Shown here piece after piece: positions 42,401 through 52,063 of a DNA stretch of 64,000 nt. This stretch comes from Sycon ciliatum (lineage: Eukaryota; Porifera; Calcarea; Leucosolenida; Sycettidae): NCBI RefSeq assembly GCF_964019385.1, contig NC_088645.1, forward strand, positions 11,742,692 through 11,806,691. The letters are read 5' to 3'. The notes under the pieces are model-generated. The model saw only the letters and a list, made by a program, of their open reading frames with translations, had not been told where the DNA came from and did not search any database. The position numbers and the translations under genes are program-made. How positions within the stretch are numbered: position 1 is the stretch's first letter; each line of letters starts with the position of its first letter.

Positions 42401-42444
42401 GATTGCCTGATGAGTCCAGCGGGGACGAAACGTACGTCGCAATC
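42401..42444 (+). ncRNA. Hammerhead ribozyme, array unit 5
   Basis: Identical to unit 1. The partial sixth unit ends before its ribozyme. Confidence 0.9.
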
Positions 42445-42734
42445 GAGCTATGTCGTTGCTGTGTCATCATCTATGTGCCATGCGCTACTTGATGTACCAG
42501 CCTGCTATGCCGGATACCGCCAGCCATGCATCGACCAGGCGCCAGGCGTGAACTGATGGTGGTGGTGGTGAGAAGGAGAGCTCTGTGCCAGAACTTTGCA
42601 GCCTAGAGAGCGTGTGTGGGCAGGCGTGTGTTTACCGCCATATTGCCAGGTGTGTCTTTACTACCATATTTATCAACCATAAGTACAGCTGCATTGGTGT
42701 CTTCGACTTCTTTACTTCTACTACTACTCCGTTT

Positions 42735-43240
42735 ATAAGCCCATGGGCTAATAAACAGACACAAATGCAACTCGCGTGTCAAGTAGAATTTTTCACAAAA
42801 ATGGACTCTTCCTACCATGGTACAGCAGGTCAGTGCAGTTTACCAGTAGAGTATGATAGTCTCACCATGAGCACGGACTTGTACTTTTTCGTGAACCTTC
42901 AAAATTCGAATACTGGCCCATGGGCTAAAAAACGAACATGTTTTACTGGATATTATATCCCTAAACTGCATTATTTCACACATAAGCCCATGGGCTTACC
43001 CAATGCTGTAGACAGCAAGCTGTTTCGGCCATAAAGGCCTCATCAGTACAGCTACAAGCTAAATAGGCCGAGCTATCAGCCATGGTGCAAAGGAGGCACC
43101 ACAGACATTAAGGTAGCTCGTCGCTCTAGCGCCAGAGTGCTCAAACTACAAAATGTAGCGGGCATTGCGCGATGCAGCAGCACTAGAGCAGCCTACTGAG
43201 AGTGCTCAACAACGCATATAAACCCATGGGCTTATATGCG
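42735..43240. repeat. Four palindromes centred on CCCATGGG
   Basis: AGCCCATGGGCT (42738), GCCCATGGGC (42916), TAAGCCCATGGGCTTA (42983) and a longer palindrome GCATATAA-CCCATGGG-CTTATATGC (43214-43239) lie within 500 bases. The last two bracket the ribozyme repeat, so they may be its target or terminal sequence. Confidence 0.7.
43005..43052 (-). ncRNA. Intact hammerhead ribozyme, second repeat family
   Basis: Minus strand: helix I GCTGTA/TACAGC, core CTGATGA, helix II GGCC-TTTAT-GGCC, core GAAA, helix III CAGC-TT-GCTG, cleavage after GTC. Every core base and all three helices are perfect. The surrounding repeat (about 43001-43180) matches intron 2 of D (61572-61755) and, less well, of B and C, where the ribozyme is mutated. 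Confidence 0.88.
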
Positions 43241-43639
43241 CGGAACTACAGTACGCAGTAACTTTTCAGTCAATTTTTCAAGTATCAGTGGTGACGTTGT
43301 TGGCGACCCGTTTGAGGAGACCAGCCGTTACATCCCGTACCTCGTTGTGCCTCAGTGAGGGAAACCCACCCAGAGAGCAGGACAAGGCGTGGGCGACGGT
43401 GAGCGATGCACGACACTATCTCTATCTATCGATCTCTCCTCTCTCATCATGCATGCGTCACACTCTCATGGAATTTTCTCTTATAAGATTGCATGCTTCA
43501 CACTCTCATGTACTATTAGTTCCTTTCTTCGTCTTTTTGTGAGAGCTTGGACAATCCACTTGTCCAGGCAAGAAGGCAGCAATGTCTGTTCATTCTGGCA
43601 AAGTGAAATAAAATAATACCAACCAACCAACAACACGGG
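43241..43639. other. No gene seen; sequence interrupting the RT relic
   Basis: A stretch ending in AAATAAAATAATACCAACCAACC, like an inserted element tail. It contains a short direct repeat, ATTGCATGCTTCACACTCTCATG-like (43446-43511). It replaces the zinc knuckle and nuclease end of the RT relic to its right. Confidence 0.4.
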
Positions 43640-46600
43640 AAGCTCGATGGAAGGTGGGCTGGCTGCCAGCCACAGCGGAGCGCAAGGCCATCCCGGAACT
43701 CACCCTTCGAGAGGGCAAAGCCGTGGGCCTTCAGAGGTCTGAAGGTCAGCCAAGCCGACGCACCCTTCTCCGCCGCCAGACCGACACAGAACTGGATATC
43801 AGTGTTCTGCGTCAGTATGAACTCTTTGTCTGCTTGGGCCATTGAAGTGCGGGTACGATTTGCCACCTCCCTCTTAGTGGACCGTACCAGGTCCAGCACA
43901 TTGCCAATCTGGGTGTCCTGGTCCAGAATCTTGCGGACGAGCGCAGATGTTATCTTTGCCGATGCCCGGAACTGGTCGCCCAAGGTGGTGGGGTCGACTA
44001 AGCCGAGGCCTCCTTCACGGCATGGGAAAGCAACGACCCTTCACTCACGTGGGTTTACTGGCTCACCGCACAGGGCAGGAATGAGGACATTGGTGATGGT
44101 GTCTTCCAGCGGGGCAAGATTTCCAGCAACACACTCCATGACTTTGCACAGGAAGGACCAGCGATGCTTCAGGCCTTGTGTGAATGCTGCATAAGCAGCC
44201 TGTGGCTGGGTTTCGGCAATCTTGGCCAAGGACACAATCTCGTCTTTCCACTCGCTTGCCTTCTGGGATACATAGCTCTGGACGAACTCCGTTGATCTTA
44301 GTGCAGCACCTAGAAACCGGTGGCCGTCGGTGGTAATTTGCACACCGGTCCCTGCAAAGGCGTCCTCAGCTTCCTTCAGGTGACCGGCCTTCACAACCAG
44401 GACTGATTTATCAGCATTTGCTACGTACCCATATGCCGGTCCTTTCTGTCGCAGAATATCCCACCAATCGCGTAGTCATTGGAATCTGCCGCCCTCGGAG
44501 GAGTCGTCTGCAAACCACATCTGGATCGTTCCCTCAGCCGAGAGAGCACGAACGAGGGGTAGAATGCCCAGCGCATACGTCGGCATCGCGATGGGATCGC
44601 CTTGGGTGGTGCCCTCCAACGACATGATGACGCTGCCCCCAACAAACAGCTTTGCAAGTTTTCGGTAGCTGTTAATAACGACTGTCGCCAGGGATGGGCA
44701 TAGGTGACGCATGTTGCGCAGGCATCCTTCCCTGTTCAGTGTGTTAAACGCATTCGTGGCATCTGCCATTTAGACCGCTTCAGTATCCTCCTGGTCGAAC
44801 GCTTGCTGCATGGCATGTATCGCCGCCTCGATCCCGCAGTCCTGGCCTGCACAGAGTTGAAGGGTGCCTGCTGCCTCTTGAATATCCTAACCAATTACGT
44901 ACAGGATGGCCTTGCCCACCACTCGCCGCATCACCTCGTCATCCAAATGTGTCTAACACCCGGTTTCTTGTTGAAGGAGATGAGTCGAGATGCCAGGTAT
45001 GCTTCCAGCGATCGGGGGTTGACAAATTCGGTCGCCACACGTCGAGCAGAGCTTGCCAGCGCATCGCATAACGAGTCAGACGCATCGGAGAACATTGTGC
45101 ACGTCCACCTCCATGCCTCAGCGTCTACACCTGACGGGCCGGCTGCGGCATGCGTGTTGAGTACCGCCTTTCTCACCAAGTCACGATTGAGACCAGAGAA
45201 CCTGACCGGATGAGGCTGTGGAGGGGGAGCACCTTGTATCAGGGCCTCAGTGGTTAGGGGCGCAGGCTCAGGGTGTTTGTTTGTTGTTGTTTATTTATTT
45301 TACATCGCAAGGCAAACGGGCAGTTCTGCCCAATATTATGGAAGCGATGACAACCAGTAAGAAGAGTCAGAAATGAAGAGAAAAATAAATGAAAATAAAA
45401 ATACGAAAATGGAAGTAGCAATCAGGGGAGGCAGGGTCAAGACGAGCAAAAAAAAAAAAAAGTTTGTCTTGCAGGACCTCTTGCACTGACTTGTCACCGA
45501 TGTTGTCATCCAGTGCCAGGGCTTCAGCATTTCCGTTGGGGGTTAGCGATGGTAGGGCTTTGGATAGCTTCCCACTTGTCACCAGGTTTGCGAAGTGGCG
45601 TGCATCATCCTTCTCCTTGTTACCCCCGCGGCGGGGCCGGCGAGGTGCTGTGAGCTCTGCTTGAATCGTTCGGCATTCGTGGAGCAGGTCGTGTAGGTCC
45701 CCTCTGTGCCATGTTGCTAGGCGGCGCTGCAAGATATCTGCGGATTTCTCTGCAGGACCTGGCGGCTTCTGCAGCATCAGCATTTGGAAGACCATGGCTA
45801 CTTTCAGAGCTATGCCTTCATCTGGCCCACTGGTTCCAAAGCACGTAATGAAATTGGCGAGTTGGGATACAAAGAGCTTGCCAGTGGCTCCTCGGGGTAC
45901 CTGCATTGCATTCGGTCTACAGTGTACCACTTCTTCGTACACGTCTTACACAGCCTGCACAGAATCCAAGTTGGCACGCTTGCCCAGAAGGAGTCCTGTA
46001 GTGGGGGCAGTAGGGAAATTCGGGAGATCCCGTGGGCCTTCCACCAGCTCTTGATCTGAGTGTGTCGGGGTCTGTTGCAGCTGGCTCTGATCTAGATTGA
46101 CAACGAGGTCAACCTCTTCTGGGGTGTGCACAGGGCTTTCCCGGGACACACTCGTGCGTGCTTGATGCTGATCCAGTGCCCTCCACGCATACTCCTGGGA
46201 GTCCGACTGAGCGCCGGCAGGAGGCTCGTCCGCCCCGCCCTCCGTGACCACGGTGGTTGGTTGCAGCTCATCCAGTGCTCTCCAAGCAAACTGTTGGGAG
46301 TCTAAGGTGGCGCTAGCGGTCTGATCGCCAGTAAATCGAGTGGATTGATTGTCCTCATGGTCAGCCGCCACCTCACCACTGCACGGTAGATCAACGGATA
46401 CGGGATCTCGACATTCTGCCAGCAGGGTGGCTGTGAGAGCGTACGCTTTCCAACGGCCGAAGCCATTTCCGAGCCACCGCGCTATCAGCAGAGACTTCTG
46501 TGTGTTGGTGTTGTGAGAGTGTAACACAACGACCTGTGGCTGCACTGGCATCCACGGCTTCATCGCATTGTACGGTTCGAACTGTTCCCGTAGCATTGTC

Positions 46601-46880
46601 CTGCATCGTAGCCGTATGGTTGTCGGTGGCCGTTGACAGCTCCGGCTGGGGTGGAGATCGCGAGAAGGGATGGCGGAAATTTTACAACGATCTTTCTTTG
46701 ACGGAAGGCAGCTCCAGCCTTGGTGCAGTTACACCTGACGCAGGTGCCGCTGCCGTTGCACCGGCAACACTGGCCACTATGCATCAGGGTGAGTTGCGAA
46801 CGGGGCACCAGAATCCAGATACGAGTGAGAGCTCAAACTGCCATCCTGCCAACATGTCAATCTACCGAAGCTAGTACCGC
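43640..46880 (-). pseudogene. Third decayed copy of the R2-like RT element
   Basis: Read on the minus strand. A Cys cluster (CCRCNGSGTCVRCNC, about 46740-46790), a linker (46596-45946), a conserved region (GATGKLFVSQLANF, KSADILQRRLATWHRGDL), the KHPEPAP boundary, AAGPSGVDAEAWRW, then RT motifs: DATNAFNTLNR (A), EGTTQGDPIAMPTYA (B) and MWFADDSSEGG (C). The thumb has PQAAYAAFTQGLKHRWSF, and GASAWLTFRPLKAHGFALSK ends at about 43640. Frameshifts separate most blocks. It is a different subfamily from the copies in B and C, and its Cys cluster shows the element's N-terminal domain clearly. Confidence 0.8.
45281..45460 (-). mobile_element. 180-bp truncated LINE insert inside the RT relic
   Basis: GTTTGT flanks both sides (45275-45280, 45461-45466). 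Removing the insert restores the RT-relic frame (EVLQDK|HPEPAP). Its sequence (CAAACGGGCA..CCCAATA) matches the 3' end of the LINE at 16347-16450. Confidence 0.85.
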
Positions 46881-47035
46881 CCGGCACTGTGCTGGTATAT
46901 TCAGTGGGCCAAGGCCCTCGACGCGTCATCAAAGAGTAGTAAAATTACGATTGAGCAGGCTAAACCCTGATATGGCCCGTAGCGGGAAAGTCACTGATTG
47001 GTCGTCTCCTAGACAGACCACGTTCTAGTAGTAGT

Positions 47036-48419
47036 AGTAGTACCCGACTACCTGAGTAACCGCTGCCTAAAGGTGGTAACTGGAGGCCACGCTTCCAAGA
47101 AGTATCCCATCACTGCCGGAGTGCCCCAAGGCAGCGCCCTGGGCCCCACACTCTTCATATTGTTTGCTGCCGATATCGACCAATGCCTCTCGCATGGAGT
47201 AAAGCTCAGCTCTTTCGCCGATGACACTACCGTGTACAGTCTGATCAAACGACAACCTCCAGAAGGCAACATCCTTACAGACAACCCTCAACAATCTTGC
47301 CGCATGGGGCCAGCAATGGCGGATCCAGTTCGAGCCCACCAAGAGCCAGCGCCTGATTTTATGCAATGCTCGAAAGCGCCCTGACTTTTCACCAACCACC
47401 TTTGCCGGCGAGATTATTCCGGACTCGGACCACCTAAAGCTGCCTGGAGTCACATTCGACTCTAAGCTTGGGTTCCAGCGCCATATCCATGCTGTCGCTG
47501 TCAAGGCCAGCCAGCGCCTGGGATTCTTGCGCCGTGCTGCTTGGCTTCTGGGTCATGAGGGTCGCCTGCCTTGCCGTGTATAAGGGGTTCATTCGGCCCA
47601 TCCTGGAGTACGCTCCCCTAGCCACTATGTGTGCAGCCCGATCCCACCTAGCACGCTATGACAGGGTGCAGGAGAAGGCAATGCGAATCATCGGACCTGG
47701 CACGATCCTTCAGAGCCTGCAGCTCAGGAGGGCAGTCTCAGGGCTTGCATATGTGTACAAGTTGCACTACATTTTAAGGGTCCACCCCAGCTGACAGCCC
47801 TCCTCCCGCCACCGTCGGCGCCTGCACCTACTCCTAGAACCCGCCGACAACTAGCTTCTCGCCACCCTTTCCAGTTGCAATGGCCACTTGCTCGGACAGC
47901 ACCGAACTACCTACTGAGGTCATTCCCCTACACCCTCATTGCGGCATGGAACGACATTCCTGAGCAAGTCATCCCGGAACCTCCTGCATCGAAGGGAATG
48001 CAGGCCTTCAAGTCTCGCATTTGTCAGCACCTGATGCGCCAGGATTGGTTGTGGGCGACAGCATTCCATGGCGATTGACGATGTTCCATTCTCCAGTCCC
48101 ACAACGATCACCTTGTCTTCATCCCACTGAACTGTACCTTGCTTTCTAGAGCTCTCGAATCACCTCAGTGCAGAATGTTTTGCGTTAATGTTTCTTTATT
48201 CTCTTCTTTCCTTTTTGCTGCTTTTCGTGGCCCCTTTCTCGCTGATCCAGTGCCTGCACACTACTCTGCCTGGCAGCAGCTCCGATCTAACTTCTCCGTA
48301 TTGCCCCCCCCCCCCCCCCCACTGAAAGCAACGCAGCTGTTGGTCCATTGCCATAGTTTCCTGAACTAATCTGGCACTCACTCACTCACCCTCCCTCACT
48401 CACCCCCCCCCCCCATCTC

Positions 48420-48462
<43 letters not shown>

Positions 48463-48703
48463 CAATCATTGTCTGGCTCTCAGGTTCTCACTCTTCACAT
48501 ACAGTCTTTCTTCTCTCCCTTTTCCCCATGGTGCGTGAAGTGTGCCTTGATCCCGAGACCATTGGTCGGGGGAGCGCACTTCACCTCACCGGCACAGCTC
48601 AATAGCACCTACACGCCCTTTGTAGTCCCCTATGTTCTCTTGTTGTTGTTGTTGTCTTCCATTCTATGTAGGCATGTGCATTTTCATATAAAAAATAAAA
48701 AGG
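47036..48703 (+). mobile_element. Decayed 5'-truncated LINE, relative of the 23067 element
   Basis: It starts in the RT (DYLSNRCLKVVTGG) and shows AGVPQGSALGPTLF, SSFADDTTVYSLIK and, in another frame, SQRLGFLRRAAWLLG, VYKGFIRPILEYAPL and GPGTILQSLQLRRA. It ends with LLRSFPYTLIAAWNDIPEQV and TGA at 48076-48078. Several frameshifts break the frame. A long 3' UTR includes poly-C (48306-48320) and CT repeats (48421-48460), with an A-rich tail near 48690-48703. Confidence 0.85.
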
Positions 48704-48891
48704 CAAGAGATACCTCCATACTTTGCACGGCAACGTTGGAGCCAAACACTCATTATTCCCCCAACACGAGATACCCAAACAACACAAGGCAGCCCAGCAA
48801 CACCAGAGTGCCGCCACCCCCAGAGCCACTACCCCCATCTGGTATGGGCATTGCGAGTGCCGGGTTTGTAGCTTTGGTGGCGCATACATAC

Positions 48892-49263
48892 ATGGCCGAG
48901 ACGAATACTGAACCACGGACAAGAGACAAACATGGCGAAATCAACATGCCGAGATTTGAAAGACCTAGAAGATCGATGACCTATTATGCTATGAATTATT
49001 ACAACACTGAGTTTCAAGCATCGGAGAAAGTAACTTACCGTCAGCACCAAAGGAGCAGTCAACTACAACGATCAAAACGACAAGGACCTACAATGGAAGT
49101 GATCGACATGGTTGATGAGGAGTACACGGTGGATGACACAGAAGAAGAGCCAGAAATTGAGACGGACGACGATGTCGTGGGTGATGGGGATGATGCGCAG
49201 GATGGTGATGTTGATAGTAAGAAGTCTGCTGTGTTACAACAAAATGTTGTTGTCTCACCCTAA
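48892..49263 (+). CDS. Unrecognised ORF with an acidic C-terminus
   Basis: ATG 48892 starts 123 codons. The first half is basic and polar with a Tyr-rich patch (RRSMTYYAMNYYNTEFQ); the second half is strongly acidic (EEYTVDDTEEEPEIETDDD, then DDAQDGD). The frame is open further upstream to about 48469 through LINE tail sequence, so a real start is uncertain. No domain recognised; it may be a terminal exon of an unknown gene or a chance frame. Confidence 0.25.
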   Translation: MAETNTEPRTRDKHGEINMPRFERPRRSMTYYAMNYYNTEFQASEKVTYRQHQRSSQLQRSKRQGPTMEVIDMVDEEYTVDDTEEEPEIETDDDVVGDGDDAQDGDVDSKKSAVLQQNVVVSP

Positions 49264-50605
49264 GTGTCTGCAGGTTTATGATGATTCTAGTTTTTCTGTT
49301 GTGTATCGTGCACGTTATGCTAAGCAATTGAAAGTTCTGGAAGCCGCATGTATCTGTTTCTACGAGCCTGGCCTGTGCAAACAAAAGAAGCATGTGGTTG
49401 CGCTGAGATTGTTTTCGTAGGTTCGTGGTGGCCACTTCTTTGTCCCACTTCACAGTTCACACTACGGGAACTGACACGATTATTTACTTTTCTTTTCTTT
49501 TTCTACAGTTCCAACTTCTTTTTACATCTATTGTCTCACCCCTTTATGCTCAGCTTTAGTGTCACATTATTGTCTCACCCCTTTCCCTTCTACCTGTAGC
49601 ACTTTATTTCGTTCTCGGCACACACTATAGAATGTATACTTAATCATTGTTTTGCATGGTTACCTTTAGCCACGATATTCCAATGATGCGTGTGACGTGA
49701 AAACCGATTTTGGAAAACCTTCATGACTCCGTTGATGTGTAGTGATGACGACGGAATTTATCCTTCTTATTGCTATTTTGAAAAGGGAATAGCACTACAT
49801 TTACATCAAATAATAAATACTACTACTACTACTACTACTACTACTATCACACCACTATAAACCCAGGCACTATTACTTGGGGACATACCGTGCAGTGTAC
49901 ACATCGACATTTTCCTCTCTACATCAAGTTTTGGAACTCCACTCTAAATAAAGCCAAACAACAACAACAAGTGCCAGCCACAATTGAGGTGCATCATGCA
50001 GGTTCTCGCTCCACAGGTACTGACACACGCACAGACGTGGACAGCAATAGCAACAGCACACAAATTGAATGGTAGATGGCCGCAGCCAGACTGACTCCAG
50101 AAGTCAAGAAAATGAACAACGATAAAGAACACACCGGATGCAATACATGTACATGTATTTGAAACCGAAAATGATGCGCGTGAAATCCTATCTTGCCTAT
50201 CTCGCTGAGCTCGGCTGGCGAGAAACACAGGTTCTCTAAACGTGATTTCAGCAGCCCCTAGACTGGCCAAGTAGTCCAGTAATTCGGCGCAACAAAACGT
50301 GACTTTCCTGGATGGTCGCATGGTAGAATAATGTGCTGTAAATAATATACCTGGAGACCATCCCGATTTGGCAGGGGGACTGTCCCGATATCGAGGGTGG
50401 AAATAGGCACCCAAAAATGCATTTGTCGCACGCCTCACAGCTACACTTGTATAAGTGTTCTTACCTAACGTTACGTACGTGTATGTTATTGTCCCGATCT
50501 CAGATTTTTTTTCAAAGGTTACAATAAGCCTCTTTTATGGGCAATCACAGAATATGGTATCACTGCGGGCCTGACACCGTGGACACAACAACTAAAGAAA
50601 AGCTA
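49264..50605. other. No gene seen
   Basis: T-rich DNA with an ACT microsatellite at 49827-49847 after AAATAATAAATA, possibly another truncated LINE tail. Frames here lack recognisable domains. Confidence 0.4.
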
Positions 50606-50932
50606 AGGCCGAGTAAAAAAAATTACTAGATGATCGTCCTTTTTTTTGGAAAAATCGGGGAGGGCGGGAGGATTTTATTTTTATTTTTTTACTTTTTACC
50701 CTCTCATGCACACAGTGTACACAACAACATCAAGGTTTTTTTTCTCTTTTTTTCTTTTTTTTTCTTTTTTTCTTTTTCTTTCTTCAGCAGATCGATACTG
50801 ACGTTGTGATATACTAGTAGTATGTGGTCCATATAGTAAAACTCACGATTTAAAAAATAAAATATTTCTTGGGGCGCTGACAAAAACTGGGGCGGACGGG
50901 GACGATCATCTAGCTTTTTTTTTTACTTGGCC
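50606..50932. mobile_element. MITE with TA target duplication
   Basis: Terminal inverted repeats AGGCCGAGTAAAAAAAA / TTTTTTTTTACTTGGCC extend through TAGATGATCGTCC / GGACGATCATCTA. TA flanks both ends (50604-50605, 50933-50934). 327 bp without ORF; Tc1/mariner-like by its TA target. Confidence 0.8.
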
Positions 50933-51109
50933 TAAACGAAATTATTATTTGAGAAAATGTTGGCAAAGGTTGGCACTAGTCAGGGCCTGCTGAGTGCTGG
51001 AGAGCCGGGTCAGCCGGGTCACGCGCCCGGCTGGGGAACTGCACGACCTGGCTGAACAGATAACACCGGGTCCTGTCTGACCCGGCTGAAAAATGTCTGA
51101 AACAGTTTA

Positions 51110-51415
51110 CCGTATTATCTCTAATATAAGCACAGTCTCCAATAATAGCACGTCTCCAATAATAGAACACCTTGGGGCGGCATTCAAAAAATAAAGTGCT
51201 CAGTCTCCATTATAAGCACACTGTGTAAATTCATTGTCTGTACCGGCGAAAAAACCCTGAAATGTGTGTGTCTGACATATAAATTTGGCATGGCAACATG
51301 CTTCTGAAATGAGGTTGAAATAATGGAACAGTCTCCAATAAAGGAACGTCTCCATTAATAGCACGGGGCGGAGGTACATTGAAAAAATAAAGGACCGTGC
51401 TTATAGATAATACGG
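51110..51415. mobile_element. Second MITE with TA target duplication
   Basis: Ends CCGTATTATCT... and ...AGATAATACGG are inverted, with TA on both sides (51108-51109, 51416-51417). Inside, AGTCTCCAATAATAGCAC-like motifs repeat four times. Confidence 0.8.
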
Positions 51416-51719
51416 TAACCAAAAGTGTATCTACTCTTGACAATGGATTCCTAAAGTACCGGCATTTGACGACTCGCGGACCCCATCTGTTGCAAATCTA
51501 GCGCAACCGTAGACCTCTACACACTAGTACAGTCTACAAGCGCGCGACAGAAACTCTGCAAGGGTCAACTGGGGTCAACTGGTTCGAGCGCGATCTGGCC
51601 AGCGGCGAGCAGGAAGTCAGGACATTCATCAAAATCGATGGGGCAGGCAGTCAAAAGCGTAACTTTGGCTAAAGCTTTTGACACAGTTGCAAGTTTTTAG
51701 CCGACTGGTGATTTGGACG

Positions 51720-51894
51720 ATGGAACCCGCAGCGAAGAGAAAAAGAACTCGCGCTTTCCAAGACTTTGGGAGGAAAGGTCGACCCTGGCTCGACTACGAC
51801 CATGCCAGTCTATCCATGTCATGCGCTTTGTGCAAGACGCATTTCCAAAGGAAGACGAGCGGCGGTGGATTTGGTCACGATGCGTGGTCGAAAG
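51720..51894 (+). CDS. Possible first exon of a TTF-type zinc-finger (ZNF862-like) gene
   Basis: ATG 51720 encodes a basic start (MEPAAKRKRTRAFQDF), then WLDYD...MSCALCKTHFQR and a Gly/His/Trp/Ser-Lys end. The W-L-x-Y...M-x-C-x-x-C layout is typical of the TTF-type finger at the N-terminus of ZNF862-like, hAT-related proteins. A donor GTAAAA follows in phase 1. No further exon was found: a transposon with 700-bp inverted repeats begins 170 bases on. It may be a truncated gene or a gene continuing beyond that insertion. Confidence 0.35.
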
Positions 51895-52063
51895 GTAAAA
51901 ATTCACTGCTTCAAATTATCGGCATGCTGCTCGACTCCTGGGTGCTGCAGGCACTCCCCAGTGCTCTATTATGTGAACATGTTCGTCCTGCTACTAGCAC
52001 TAATTAGAAAACAGAATTCCTTTTTTCAAATTGTTAAATCAGAATGGACCGTATGCGTGTTAA

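Larger units (their letters stand above)
40373..42708. repeat. 352-bp tandem array carrying hammerhead ribozymes (retrozyme-like)
   Basis: The landmark GAGAGCGTGTGTGGG recurs at 40846, 41198, 41550, 41902, 42254 and 42606, exactly 352 bases apart. Five full plus-strand units and part of a sixth follow an inverted 1.3-unit piece (40373-40828). Each complete unit holds one hammerhead. ACT/CTA repeats flank both ends. Frames inside are not coding: 352 is not a multiple of three. The architecture matches metazoan retrozymes (tandem, non-coding, ribozyme-bearing units of a few hundred bases). Confidence 0.92.

Noticed and set aside
40373-42708. CRISPR-like spaced repeats
   Set aside because: Units are contiguous 352-bp tandem repeats without spacers, in a eukaryotic genome.
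40367-42818. Repeated small ORFs on both strands in the 352-bp array
   Set aside because: They recur only because the unit repeats; the unit is not a multiple of three and the conserved part is an RNA fold.
49944-50438. 164-codon minus-strand frame
   Set aside because: No domain, no splice context and it crosses repeat-like DNA; likely chance.
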